64,000 bases of DNA. Origin: Tildeniella torsiva UHER 1998/13D. Its GTDB lineage: Bacteria > Cyanobacteriota > Cyanobacteriia > Phormidesmidales > Phormidesmidaceae. Below are positions 44,218 to 53,261 of this stretch, in pieces. The position numbers were made by a program, and so were the translations under genes. Every line of letters starts with the position of its first letter. Position 1 is the stretch's first letter. Under the pieces are notes generated by a model that saw only the letters and a program-made list of their open reading frames with translations, was not told the DNA's origin and ran no database searches. The stretch lies in the NCBI GenBank assembly GCA_019358835.1, contig JAHHIH010000001.1, positions 1 through 64,000 of the forward strand. The letters run 5' to 3'.

Positions 44218-44439
44218 ATGCTAGATGTCATTAGTTCCACAGTTAGACCCCTGCTGCTGGATGATCAAGTGCTAGAGATGGCCTACAGACTTTACATGAC
44301 GGCTCCTCGCGGTGGCTCGCCCGCCATTAGCCTCAAGCGTTTATCAGATATGACCGGCAAATCTCCCCTAAAATGCCGCAACGCCATCGTGGAGGCCAAT
44401 GGGCTAGGCCGCTTCCCCGATTGTGAGCTGCACCCCTAG
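44218..44439 (+). CDS. Small conserved-looking cytoplasmic protein of unknown function
   Basis: The 73-residue protein is helical and soluble, with segments LLLDDQVLEMAYRLYMTAP and ISLKRLSDMTGKSPLKCRNA. The latter resembles a helix-turn-helix, so a small DNA-binding protein is conceivable. No family is recognised and no clear ribosome-binding site precedes the ATG. It stands between the TolC-like gene and the chloride-channel gene. Confidence 0.55.
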   Translation: MLDVISSTVRPLLLDDQVLEMAYRLYMTAPRGGSPAISLKRLSDMTGKSPLKCRNAIVEANGLGRFPDCELHP

Positions 44440-44554
44440 CGGTTCTATTCCGGGCTACACTTTGGGATAGTTAAGGGAAGACCGCATTTAGCTCGGGCTT
44501 GGCCCGTTCTCTTGCTGTGGTTTACCTTGCCTCTGTAATGCTGCCGCCCCTGTG

Positions 44555-47152
44555 ATGTTGCTAAAGCGCCTGGAACCCTTGCTGAGCCGCAAGCGGGTAG
44601 CCATTGTCGAGGCGTGTGTCATTGGGCTGGTGTCGGGGCTAGCGGCAGTGCTACTCAAGCAGGGAGTCGAGCTGCTCACCCTGTGGCGCACCTCCACCAC
44701 CTTTCCCCTATGGATAGCGCTACCTACAATCGGTTTGGTGGGCGGTTGGTTGTCGGGCTGGTTGGTAGAGCGACTCGCTCCAGAGGCATCGGGCAGCGGC
44801 ATTCCCCAGGTTAAGGCGGCGCTGGGCTTCGCCAAAGTTCCGCTCAACCTGCGGGTGGCACTAGTGAAACTCGGCAGCACCCTCCTAGCCCTAGGGTCAG
44901 GTCTTTCCCTAGGGCGGCAGGGGCCAACCGTGCAAATTGGGGCGGGCCTAGCCGCGCAGCTGAGCCGCTGGGTGCCAACCTCCCCCGAGTATCGACGACA
45001 GCTAATTTCCGCTGGCGCGGCGGCGGGTCTGGCGGCGGGCTTCAACGCTCCGATCGCCGGGGTGCTGTTTGTTGTCGAAGAACTGCTGCAAGACTTTTCT
45101 GACCTCACCCTGGGCAGCGCTATTTTGGCGTCATTCATTGGGGCCGTAGTGTCGCGGCTGCTGGGCGGGCAGGGGCTGAATTTAACCATGGATGACCGGC
45201 CCATTAGCCTGTCGGTGCATGACCTGCCCTTTTTGATTATTCTGGGGCTGCTGGCCGGGCTGCTGGGGGCGCTGTTTCGGCGGGGCATTTTTGGCAGCCT
45301 GGCGTTCTTTCGGCAGTTTAAGCGGCTGGGTCTGCCGGGACGGATTGGCCTGGCGGGGCTGATTACGGGCCTGGTGGGCGTGTTTGTACCGGTGGCAGCG
45401 ATCGATAACACCGGGCTGCAAGAGTTTTTGGTGACGGGTTCAGCGGGGTGGCAGCTGATTGCGATCGCCTTCGTCGCCAAGTTTCTACTTACTCTATTGG
45501 CCTACGGCTCGGGGGCACCGGGGGGAATTTTTGCCCCCTCGCTGGTGCTGGGGGCAGCGCTGGGCTGCCTGGTGAGCTTCTTTGCCCAGGGCGTCTACAC
45601 CGGCTTTGGGGCCTGGCCCCTACCAGCCGATTTAGCCACTACTACCACCTATGCGCTGACGGGGATGGGCGCTTTCTTTAGCGCGGTGACGGGGGTGCCG
45701 ATCACCGCCATCGTCATCGTGTTTGAGATGACCGCCAACTTTAACCTGGTGCTGCCCCTGATGATTGGTTCGGGCGTGGCCTACTTGATTGCCGATCGCG
45801 CCAACGACGGCTCGATCTATAACCGCCTGCTTGCCCTCCAGGGCATTCACCTGGAGCCAGTGCCCCAGGCCAACAACCCCTGGGGTCACCTCAAAGCTGC
45901 CGATTTAATGCAGCGGCGGGTCGAAACCCTCTCTAGCCAGATGAGTCTGCCCGAGGTGGTGCAGGCCTTTTCGCGATCGCACCATCGCGGCTTTCCGGTA
46001 CTCGAAGACGGTCGCCTGGTGGGCATCGTCACCCAGAGCGACCTGAGCGACTCCACCACCCAGAATCTGGATGACTACCTCACCCTGGCCGATATTATGA
46101 CGACCGAACCGGTCACCGTGGCCCCCGATGCCACCCTGCCCCGAGTGCTACACCTGCTCAACCGGCTCAAGCTCAGCCGCCTGCCCGTTACCGAAGGCAA
46201 CAAGCTGGTGGGCATCATCACCCGCGCCGACATCATTCGCGCCGAGTGCGACCAGGTCAGCGGCGACCAGCTCGAACTCGGTCCCCAGGCTGAACCCTCC
46301 TACGTGGTGTTTCAGCAGCAGGCCCCCGCCACCGGCCAGGGACGACTGTTGCTGCCCCTGGCCGACCCCCGCACCGCACCAGATTTGATCAAGATCGCGG
46401 CGGCGATCGCCCACGGGCTGCACTACGAACTGGAATGTGTTCACGTGGTACCGGTCTCCCGCAGTGTTGCTCCCGCCGAGGCCAAAGTCGATTTGCAGAA
46501 AGTCGAGCCCCTGCGCCAGCTCGCCCTCTCCTACGCCGAAAACAGCGGCCTATCAGTACATTTTCAGGTGCGAGCCGCCCACGAAATTGGCCGCACCCTG
46601 CTGGAAGTGATCAAAGAGCGCCACATCGACCTGGTGCTGATGGGCTGGCACCACCCCAGTCTCACCCCCGGTCGCGTGATCAGCGGCGTGGTCGATACCC
46701 TGATTCGCCAGGCCCCCTGCCAGGTAGTGGTAGTGCGCCCCGGCCGCAACCTCACCTTCGATCGCTGGCTGATACCCACCGCAGGCGGCCCCAACGCTAA
46801 CAGCGCCCAGCGTCTGCTGCCCGGCCTGCTCACCCTGGGGCACTCCCCCGAAATTCAGCTCTGCACCATCTGCCACCCCGAAAAGGGCGAGTGCCTCACC
46901 CCCCAGCACATCTCAGAGATGGCCGATGGGTTAGAAGCCTCCCTCAAACGCCCGGTCTATACTCAGGTGCTGACCCATCCCTCGGTTTCTGATGCGATCG
47001 TGGATATGGCCAATCTCTGCCACACCGACGCTATTTTGCTAGGAGCCTCCCGCGAAAACTTGCTCAGTCAAGTGATTAAAGGCAATGTGCCGTTAGAAAT
47101 TGCCCAGAATACTCACATCACCATCATCCTGCTGCGCCAGGTCGAAGACTAG
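44555..47152 (+). CDS. ClC-family chloride channel/transporter with CBS and UspA domains
   Basis: The 865-residue protein has a ClC membrane domain (~residues 10-425), a CBS pair (~440-560) and two UspA-like domains (~590-865). ClC landmarks are GSGIPQV (Cl- site serine region), GRQGPTVQIG, VVEELLQDF (contains the proton-pathway glutamate region) and GAPGGIFAPSLVLGA. At residue 122, glutamine (codon CAG) replaces the gating glutamate of the GREGP motif. The CBS pair would bind adenine nucleotides, and the UspA domains probably bind ATP or sense stress. It should move chloride across the plasma or thylakoid membrane. The ATG at 44555 is used; a GTG precedes it directly. Confidence 0.93.
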   Translation: MLLKRLEPLLSRKRVAIVEACVIGLVSGLAAVLLKQGVELLTLWRTSTTFPLWIALPTIGLVGGWLSGWLVERLAPEASGSGIPQVKAALGFAKVPLNLRVALVKLGSTLLALGSGLSLGRQGPTVQIGAGLAAQLSRWVPTSPEYRRQLISAGAAAGLAAGFNAPIAGVLFVVEELLQDFSDLTLGSAILASFIGAVVSRLLGGQGLNLTMDDRPISLSVHDLPFLIILGLLAGLLGALFRRGIFGSLAFFRQFKRLGLPGRIGLAGLITGLVGVFVPVAAIDNTGLQEFLVTGSAGWQLIAIAFVAKFLLTLLAYGSGAPGGIFAPSLVLGAALGCLVSFFAQGVYTGFGAWPLPADLATTTTYALTGMGAFFSAVTGVPITAIVIVFEMTANFNLVLPLMIGSGVAYLIADRANDGSIYNRLLALQGIHLEPVPQANNPWGHLKAADLMQRRVETLSSQMSLPEVVQAFSRSHHRGFPVLEDGRLVGIVTQSDLSDSTTQNLDDYLTLADIMTTEPVTVAPDATLPRVLHLLNRLKLSRLPVTEGNKLVGIITRADIIRAECDQVSGDQLELGPQAEPSYVVFQQQAPATGQGRLLLPLADPRTAPDLIKIAAAIAHGLHYELECVHVVPVSRSVAPAEAKVDLQKVEPLRQLALSYAENSGLSVHFQVRAAHEIGRTLLEVIKERHIDLVLMGWHHPSLTPGRVISGVVDTLIRQAPCQVVVVRPGRNLTFDRWLIPTAGGPNANSAQRLLPGLLTLGHSPEIQLCTICHPEKGECLTPQHISEMADGLEASLKRPVYTQVLTHPSVSDAIVDMANLCHTDAILLGASRENLLSQVIKGNVPLEIAQNTHITIILLRQVED

Positions 47153-47543
47153 CCGGTTTAGGATAAGCAGATATAGACGCAGCGGAATGGTTTAAGTTTC
47201 TTGGGCAGAGAAAATCCTGAATAGATCGCTTTCCTGCGCCATCATTCTTAAAGCTCCCGTAAATCAGCCCGTGACGGGGAGCTATTTGGGCCTGATACAA
47301 CTCTATATCTCCAGGTAAAGCAAAAACATGTTTAGCCTGGGACACCATGCTTAAACAGTTTTTGCAGAATACATCTACCCAGTTTGTGCGCGACTCTCAC
47401 GCCATCAATTGAGAGCCCTGATCAAAGAATCAGGGGCAGTATCTACCACCAGTGCACTACTAACTGATGGCTTAGCAGCAAATCTTGCTTTTAAGCCCCA
47501 CGCAAGTTGGTATTCATCCACATCTATGAGGTAGATCCAGATC
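47153..47543. other. Intergenic region upstream of PTPA-CTERM gene
   Basis: About 390 bp without a credible ORF. It contains a near-perfect dyad, AGCTCCCGT and ACGGGGAGCT, at about 47251-47282 (one extra G), without a T-run after it. The AT-rich second half likely carries the promoter of the 47544 gene. Confidence 0.45.
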
Positions 47544-48176
47544 ATGACTTTAAAAGCTTTTGGCTTAGGCCTAGGTGCTGCTGCGGCCTTTTCCGCAGTC
47601 GCTGTTCTAGATGCTCCGGCACAAGCCGCTAGCATCGCAGGTCAAACTCTCAGCTTTAACGGGTCAGCCCGTCTAGAAACCCCAGACGCTGTTACGAGCT
47701 TGCTAAACTTCTCGAGCTTTAGCAATACAACCGCTGGAACAGTAACTCTTGCCGACGCCAGTGCCGACGTGTTTGGTACTGCGGGTACATCTTTCAGCAT
47801 AGGAGACCTGGCACTAACCAAGACCAATGCTACCACTTGGGAATTGACAACCGGCCCTGCCAACAATTGGTTGACAGGGTTAGCCGATGGTGTTGAGTTT
47901 ACCCTTGAGCAATTCGTGCTTGAGCAAGTTTCTGTCAGTGTAGGGCCTGCTAACATCCCCCTATATGTAGCCTTTATTTCAGGCTTTTTTACGCCATCTG
48001 GCCTCGGTGGTAGTGGCGCGCTGACGGCTCAAGGTGGTCTGGTTCTTGAGAGTGGCTCATCGTTCTCATCTGACATCACTGCTGTTCCCACTCCGGCCTT
48101 GCTACCGGGTCTAATTGGGTTGGGTGCTCTGGCTCTACGAAAGCAGAAACAAGACTGTGTTGAGGAAGGCAATTAA
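47544..48176 (+). CDS. PTPA-CTERM sorting-domain protein
   Basis: The 210-residue secreted protein has an N-terminal signal peptide (to about residue 29, AAAAFSAVAVLDAPAQA-A) and a Ser/Thr/Ala-rich body. It ends in the cyanobacterial PTPA-CTERM signal: AVPTPALLPGLIGLGALALR followed by the basic KQKQ. The motif, hydrophobic helix and basic end are read by an exosortase-type transpeptidase that anchors or releases the protein at the surface, usually together with exopolysaccharide synthesis. The mature function is unknown. It converges with a second PTPA-CTERM gene. Confidence 0.9.
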   Translation: MTLKAFGLGLGAAAAFSAVAVLDAPAQAASIAGQTLSFNGSARLETPDAVTSLLNFSSFSNTTAGTVTLADASADVFGTAGTSFSIGDLALTKTNATTWELTTGPANNWLTGLADGVEFTLEQFVLEQVSVSVGPANIPLYVAFISGFFTPSGLGGSGALTAQGGLVLESGSSFSSDITAVPTPALLPGLIGLGALALRKQKQDCVEEGN

Positions 48177-48220
48177 CTATTAGCAGTTTCCTGTCCTTAT
48201 GCAAAAATAGCTAATCGACA

Positions 48221-48253
48221 AAGCTCTGGCATTAAACTCCAGAGCTTTTTTAT
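48221..48253 (+). terminator. Rho-independent terminator after the PTPA-CTERM gene
   Basis: AAGCTCTGG (48221-48229) pairs with CCAGAGCTT (48239-48247) around a 9-nt loop and is followed by a T-run. It lies 45 bp after the stop of the 47544-48176 gene on the same strand. Confidence 0.8.
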
Positions 48254-48410
48254 GAACAGCAACAGAATAAAAAATCAGGCCCTAGCACTGTCTAATTCGG
48301 CTGAAGCAAACCGCTGACCAGAGCAAAGCATCCCAATCTTTCGGTGCCAAGCGCAATATTCCTAAGACAACTTTACAATAAATTATTCTCCTAAGAATCG
48401 GCATTGTCAA

Positions 48411-48435
48411 TAAAAAGTCACCCGTGAAGGCGACT
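48411..48435 (-). terminator. Probable terminator of the convergent PTPA-CTERM gene
   Basis: Read on the minus strand, AGTCGCC (48435-48429) pairs with GGTGACT (48422-48416) with one mismatch and is followed by TTTTT (48416-48412). It sits about 80 bp after the stop of the 48516-49148 gene. Confidence 0.55.
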
Positions 48436-48515
48436 CTTGCTGAAAGCTACTGATGAAATGGTCAATAGGCTGGCTAAAACCCTTAGGGCACTAGCCAGCT
48501 CACCGACTCAGAAAA

Positions 48516-49148
48516 CTAGGCGCTTTCTTCAACTTCTTCCTTCTTGCGGCGCAGTGCCGCAACACCCATGCCAATTAAGCCGGGCAGTAGCGCTGGAGTA
48601 GGGACAGCTTCGATTGAGAGTGAGAAGCTGCTAGGATTGCCAAGGTTAGTTTGAGTAGTAAACAAACCTGATCCCTGAATTGACTCACTTCCTAGTCTGA
48701 AGAAACCTTCAATATCGGCGTCTCCTGTAGATTGTCTGAATATGAATTTGGTGAGATCAAACTGAAGGTCATTACCTCCAGGAAACCCAGGCAAATCAAT
48801 TCCAGAAAGGAAGCTAGGTAGTAACCCTGTGAACTCAAACATTCCACCGCCGATGTCGGTTAAAGTCAAGTCCTGAATCCTGGCAAGGGGAAGTGGTAAG
48901 CTCGTTGCCCCTGTAAAGGAACCTGTGCTTGCTCCCAAGCCAACGGCCTGTCCACCAGCAAGACCTTCGAAATCGAGCGTACCGACACCTCCACCAGATG
49001 AGAAGCTAACTCCCCCCCGGGTTACGTTTTGCAGGTTCAATCTGCTTCCAACTAAGATTGCTGCTTCAGCAGGAGCCGAAGCTAACACGGTACCTGTGAC
49101 CAATGTACCTGCGATCGCAGCGCTTGATACAAATGCTTTAAATGACAT
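48516..49148 (-). CDS. PTPA-CTERM sorting-domain protein (second copy type)
   Basis: This 210-residue protein has a signal peptide (to ~residue 29, AIAGTLVTGTVLASAPAEA-A), a Gly/Ser/Phe-rich body and the same sorting end: AVPTPALLPGLIGMGVAALR followed by RKKEE. It has exactly the same length as the convergent 47544 gene product and similar first residues (M-[TS]-[LF]-K-A-F), so the pair are distant paralogs that keep the export and sorting signals but diverged in the body. It is presumably anchored to the cell surface near the exopolysaccharide made by the neighbouring genes. Confidence 0.9.
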   Translation of the reverse strand: MSFKAFVSSAAIAGTLVTGTVLASAPAEAAILVGSRLNLQNVTRGGVSFSSGGGVGTLDFEGLAGGQAVGLGASTGSFTGATSLPLPLARIQDLTLTDIGGGMFEFTGLLPSFLSGIDLPGFPGGNDLQFDLTKFIFRQSTGDADIEGFFRLGSESIQGSGLFTTQTNLGNPSSFSLSIEAVPTPALLPGLIGMGVAALRRKKEEVEESA

Positions 49149-49441
49149 AGATTAAAACCTACCTAAATTCGCTGAAAATGGGGCTAGATCTTTCAGGCCT
49201 AATCTTTAGTCTCGTCTGGCAAAGAGATTCAGCCAGAGCAAGAGTAGGTACACCAAAGATAGATTAGACAGCAAATGCACGTGTTTTCATCAAGGACACC
49301 TTTCAATCATACGTATTTTCACAGAAAGGCATCAACGGTCAACTAGCATATTCATCATTGCCACACACTATTCTGTCATCTGTGAGTACCTAGTAATGAC
49401 CAATCAAAACCAACTATGCAAAAATCATTTATATCACCAGC

Positions 49442-51625
49442 TTAAGCTGGCAGCAGCGCCATCTTTGAGGCAGCTTCTTTAGCGATCAGCCCAATCAGCG
49501 GAATCTTAGAGATCCAGAGTTTTTCGAGGGCCTGCTCTAGCTGGGCAGATTTCACCGTGCCCAGGTGTGAAACCAGCACCATACCACTGCTCTCTGCCGA
49601 CAGCAGGGCAGCATCGGCGTACTCAGCAAACGGTGGTGAATCGTAAATCACCAGGTCAAAGTAAGACTCGGTTTTGGTGACAAACTGCTTCATTTTTGTT
49701 GACGACAACAGGCGGGCCGGGTCGATATCAGTAGTGCCAGTAGTTAACACAAACAGATTGGGTTCGGTGGGCGATCGCTTAATCACGTTCTTTAGATCTA
49801 GCTCCCCGGCCAAAATGTTGGCAAAGCCCTGGTGGTTAGGCAGTTCTAGAAAGTTGTGCAGGTGCGGAAAGCGAAAGTCGGCATCGATCAGTAGCACTCG
49901 GTTGCCCAACTCGGCGGCGGCCCAGGCTAAATAGGCGGCGGTGGTCGAGTCAGCCAGCTGGTTGTCGGCAGAGCTAATTACCAGCGACCGGAGCGGGCGA
50001 TCGGCGTCGAGCCGTTGCAGGTTGGCCACCAGCGATCGAAACGCCTCGCGATAGGCATAGAGATCGTCTATCGGCAAATCTCCCGGTTTAGGCCCTTTAC
50101 CATTCAGCATCTCACCGGCTACCTGATACAGCGACAGCAAATGCTGCTCGTCATACCCACGCTCAACCGCTCCATTGTGGGGAATCAGCCCCAAAATGGG
50201 TACCGGCGTGACCCGTTTGAGATCGCGGGCGGTGTAGAGCACATCTTTTTGAGAGTCGAGGGCGAGGGCCAAACCGACGCCTAGCAGCAGCCCGAGTAGC
50301 CCCCCCAGCACCAGATTGTTCGACAGATTGGCAACGTCAGTTGCCACCGTCGCTGGAGTGATCAATTCCCAGGGTAGCTCGCGCTGGGCCGCCTCAATTT
50401 GTAGGGTTTCGCGGCGCTGAAGCAGCTGGCTCAGGCTGGTGTTGGCAATGGTCAACTCCCGGTCTAGATCGGTAAACTCGCGGGTCACCCCAGCCAGCTG
50501 ACCCACATCCACATTTAGGTTAGCCAGCGTAGACGAAAGGGCGGCCTCTCTCGCTGCCAGCACGTCAATTTGGCCCATCAGCTCTTGCTGAGTATTGGCT
50601 CCTTCGCGAGCCATGAGTGCCAGCAAATTTTGGCGCTGCTCTTGCAGCACCTGCATATCGTCGCTTGTGCTGCGAAAAATTGTAGACGCCTGGGCAATTT
50701 GGCTGTCTAGCGCCAGCAGCTGCTCGACCAGGGCTTGGTAGCGGCTATTGCTGCTGAGCACCGACGAGACCGAAGCATCTTGGGGGCGATCGCTCAGCTG
50801 GCGTTCTAGCTCTTCGTAGCGGGTCAGGTTTTCTTCTAGCTCAATCAGCACCGCCCGATACTCATTTTCAAAAGTAGCAAGTTGATCGGATAGCTTTCCA
50901 CCCTCTGCCTCGGGGGTGATTAAATTAGAGCCCTGGCGTAGGCTTTGTAGATTGGCCTGTAGCTCATCGACCCGCTGCCGAGCATCGGGTATTTTGTCGT
51001 CTAAAAAGTTGAGCCCCTGCTGTAGATCGCGCTGGCGCGAAGCCAGTCCGTAATCTAAAAACGTTTGGGCAATCAAGTTGGCCACGTACTCCACATCTTG
51101 CGACGACCCCCCTCGGTACACCGCCTGAAAAATTCTTGAGTCTTTAGTGAGCTGAAGCCCCAGCCGACTTTTAACTCGGCTGTAGCAAATGCTGTCTAGC
51201 TCTGCTTCAGATAGGCCGGTTGAGGCCGTTTGGGCCGGAGGTACACAGCCCTCGAACCCCTTAGCCCGCAGATCGGTCACTACGGGTTGCAGTACCCCAG
51301 GGCTGGTTAAAATTTTGGTTTGATCAGCCAGGGTCAGATTCGTCTCCTGCTGGTTCACAGGCACCTCAGACAGCGACGAGATCACTTCGGTCTCAGCACT
51401 CTGGGGCTGAATCAGAATTTCAAAGGCGGCGGAGTAAGATGGGGGACTAAGGTAAGCCCGCAGACCTGCGGCCCCGGTCATGGCAGCGGTAATGCCAACA
51501 ATCAAGAGCAGTCTGCGCCTGAGGGTAGATAGCAGACTGGCCAAGTCTAGCCCGCCTTCTGAGCTAGATTCGGCCCCCGTCGCCATGGGGATTGTGGGCG
51601 AGGGTTGGAGAGTATGAGCTTTCAT
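49442..51625 (-). CDS. Wzc-like polysaccharide co-polymerase with degenerate kinase domain
   Basis: The 727-residue protein has the layout of bacterial tyrosine-kinase co-polymerases: a Wzz domain with TM1 (~residues 37-57), a long periplasmic coiled-coil region (~190-425), TM2 (~430-455) and a cytoplasmic BY-kinase-like ATPase domain (~530-727). Walker A' LLIDADFRFP is intact. The P-loop, however, reads SADNQLADSTTAAY, with aspartate 559 where the ATP-binding lysine of GKST should be. There is no tyrosine-rich C-terminal tail. It probably controls chain length with the Wza-like protein encoded upstream, but autophosphorylation is doubtful. A minus-strand operon with the Wza-like gene (~110 bp apart) is likely. 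Confidence 0.88.
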   Translation of the reverse strand: MKAHTLQPSPTIPMATGAESSSEGGLDLASLLSTLRRRLLLIVGITAAMTGAAGLRAYLSPPSYSAAFEILIQPQSAETEVISSLSEVPVNQQETNLTLADQTKILTSPGVLQPVVTDLRAKGFEGCVPPAQTASTGLSEAELDSICYSRVKSRLGLQLTKDSRIFQAVYRGGSSQDVEYVANLIAQTFLDYGLASRQRDLQQGLNFLDDKIPDARQRVDELQANLQSLRQGSNLITPEAEGGKLSDQLATFENEYRAVLIELEENLTRYEELERQLSDRPQDASVSSVLSSNSRYQALVEQLLALDSQIAQASTIFRSTSDDMQVLQEQRQNLLALMAREGANTQQELMGQIDVLAAREAALSSTLANLNVDVGQLAGVTREFTDLDRELTIANTSLSQLLQRRETLQIEAAQRELPWELITPATVATDVANLSNNLVLGGLLGLLLGVGLALALDSQKDVLYTARDLKRVTPVPILGLIPHNGAVERGYDEQHLLSLYQVAGEMLNGKGPKPGDLPIDDLYAYREAFRSLVANLQRLDADRPLRSLVISSADNQLADSTTAAYLAWAAAELGNRVLLIDADFRFPHLHNFLELPNHQGFANILAGELDLKNVIKRSPTEPNLFVLTTGTTDIDPARLLSSTKMKQFVTKTESYFDLVIYDSPPFAEYADAALLSAESSGMVLVSHLGTVKSAQLEQALEKLWISKIPLIGLIAKEAASKMALLPA

Positions 51626-51737
51626 CCCTGATTCCTAAGTAAATAGTAGTTGCGGGCGGTGAAGCGGTGCTCCAATCACAGACTGTGTGCTCCAGCCTAG
51701 GCAAGCCACACGGTAGGTCGCATACCGTAGGGCTTGA

Positions 51738-53261
51738 TCAAAATAGATTGAAAATACGGAAGGGCGCAGACAAAATGTTGAGGAAATTGGCGAGGGGGTT
51801 AGCCACACCGCCCAGCGTGTCTGAAAAGCTAGCCAGGCCCGATCGCCCGACAATAATGATGTCGTTGTTTTGCAGCGCCGGGTTGTCGGCATCGCTGATG
51901 CCCTGGGCAAAGTCGATGTTGATTTCGCGCTGGGTAACGGTGCCGTCTGGGTTGAGACGCACCAGCCCCACGGAAGTTTCTCGGGCGCGGGTATTAAAGC
52001 CACCAGCGGCTAAAATTCCCTGGTTTAGGGGCGTATTGGGGGGTACCTCAACCAGCCCAGCGTTGCGCACCTCGCCCACAACATTGATGCGAATGGTGTC
52101 GGGCGAAAAGCTAGATTCGGCCAAGCGCGACGATTCTGCTGGGCCTATAGCGGCTGTGGCAGTAGGAATAAACACCGTATCGCCTTCTTGAAGCAGCGCA
52201 TTTTGCTGGGTTGCACCCACCTGTAGCAGACTCCACAGGTCTACGGTAAAGACCTGCTCACCGCTGGTGCGGGTGAGACGACGCACCTGCACCTGGCGAA
52301 TGTTGGCCATGGGCTTAATGCCCCCCGCAATTTGAATGGCATCGGTTATCTTCTGGGCATTGCTACCGGCTCGGCCCCCGCCTTCTCCCCCTGGTACCCC
52401 TGCATCCCCAGTGCGGGTGACGCCGCCCTGGAGGGTATAGGGGCCAGGACGGAAGACTTCGCCAATGACTGCGATATTGATCGGTAGGCTAGAGGCCGGG
52501 GCAATGCCAGCCTCAGCTAACAGCTGGGCTTCTTCGAGGGGCACCAGGGTAGAGGGAATGAAAATACTATCGCCATCGCGCAGGGTAATGTCTTGGTTGA
52601 GGTCACCGCTACTAATCAGATCCCACAGATTGACACTAAACACTTGCCGCTGACCGTTTTGTAAGCGCTGCACCTGCACCTGACGCAAATTGGCGCTGCG
52701 GGTAATGCCGCCAGCCTGGGTGAGTAGCTGGGTCAGCTTTGGGAAGGCAGTGCCGTCAATGCTGAGGGTGTAAGCACCGGGGCGGTTTATTTCTCCGGCA
52801 ACACCCACTACCAACGGGCGGCGGGCCAGCAGATTAAGGGTAACCCCAGGACGCCGTAAATACTGGTTGTAGCGAGCTGTAATCCGCTCTCTAGCCGTGT
52901 CTAGGGTGACACCCTGCACGTTGACATCGCCTACCAGGGGCAGCGTCAGGGTGCCATCGACTTGCACTTCAAACTCACCGCTGTACTGGGGCAGCTGAAA
53001 TAGGGCTAGCTGCACGCGATCGCCAGCCCCTAAGGTATAAGGCTCGTTGGCCACCTGGGGTGAAAGCCGGGGCGCAGCCGTTGGCGTCGGTGGTCTTTGG
53101 GCTTCTACTAAAGGCACCGTAGTCGGCCTGCCGCCGGGCATTCTTTGGGCCGGGGCCACGCTGGGGTAGAGGCCGTCGAGACCCACGAGCAACAGGCTTG
53201 CCGTGAAGGCTAACCCCAGACGCCGCTTTAGCAGCGCCCCAGATATGGCTAAATTAGACAT
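51738..53261 (-). CDS. Wza-like polysaccharide export protein
   Basis: The ~507-residue outer-membrane export protein has a signal peptide (~residues 1-38) and the poly_export domain (YTLGAGDRVQLALFQLPQYS, then GTLTLPLVGDVNVQGVTLDT). At least three SLBB domains follow (GVAGEINRPGAYTL, AVIGEVFRPGPYTL, NVVGEVRNAGLVEV). It forms the channel through which the chain leaves the cell, docking onto the Wzc-like protein. There is no lipobox cysteine at the signal end, unlike E. coli Wza. The ATG at 53261 has AGGGAG 10 bp upstream and is preferred over a start at 53306. Confidence 0.9.
   Translation of the reverse strand: MSNLAISGALLKRRLGLAFTASLLLVGLDGLYPSVAPAQRMPGGRPTTVPLVEAQRPPTPTAAPRLSPQVANEPYTLGAGDRVQLALFQLPQYSGEFEVQVDGTLTLPLVGDVNVQGVTLDTARERITARYNQYLRRPGVTLNLLARRPLVVGVAGEINRPGAYTLSIDGTAFPKLTQLLTQAGGITRSANLRQVQVQRLQNGQRQVFSVNLWDLISSGDLNQDITLRDGDSIFIPSTLVPLEEAQLLAEAGIAPASSLPINIAVIGEVFRPGPYTLQGGVTRTGDAGVPGGEGGGRAGSNAQKITDAIQIAGGIKPMANIRQVQVRRLTRTSGEQVFTVDLWSLLQVGATQQNALLQEGDTVFIPTATAAIGPAESSRLAESSFSPDTIRINVVGEVRNAGLVEVPPNTPLNQGILAAGGFNTRARETSVGLVRLNPDGTVTQREINIDFAQGISDADNPALQNNDIIIVGRSGLASFSDTLGGVANPLANFLNILSAPFRIFNLF

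Noticed and set aside
44488-45480. 330-codon minus-strand open frame opposite the ClC gene
   Set aside because: Antisense to conserved ClC motifs; the Ser/Arg/Pro-rich translation has no plausible fold.
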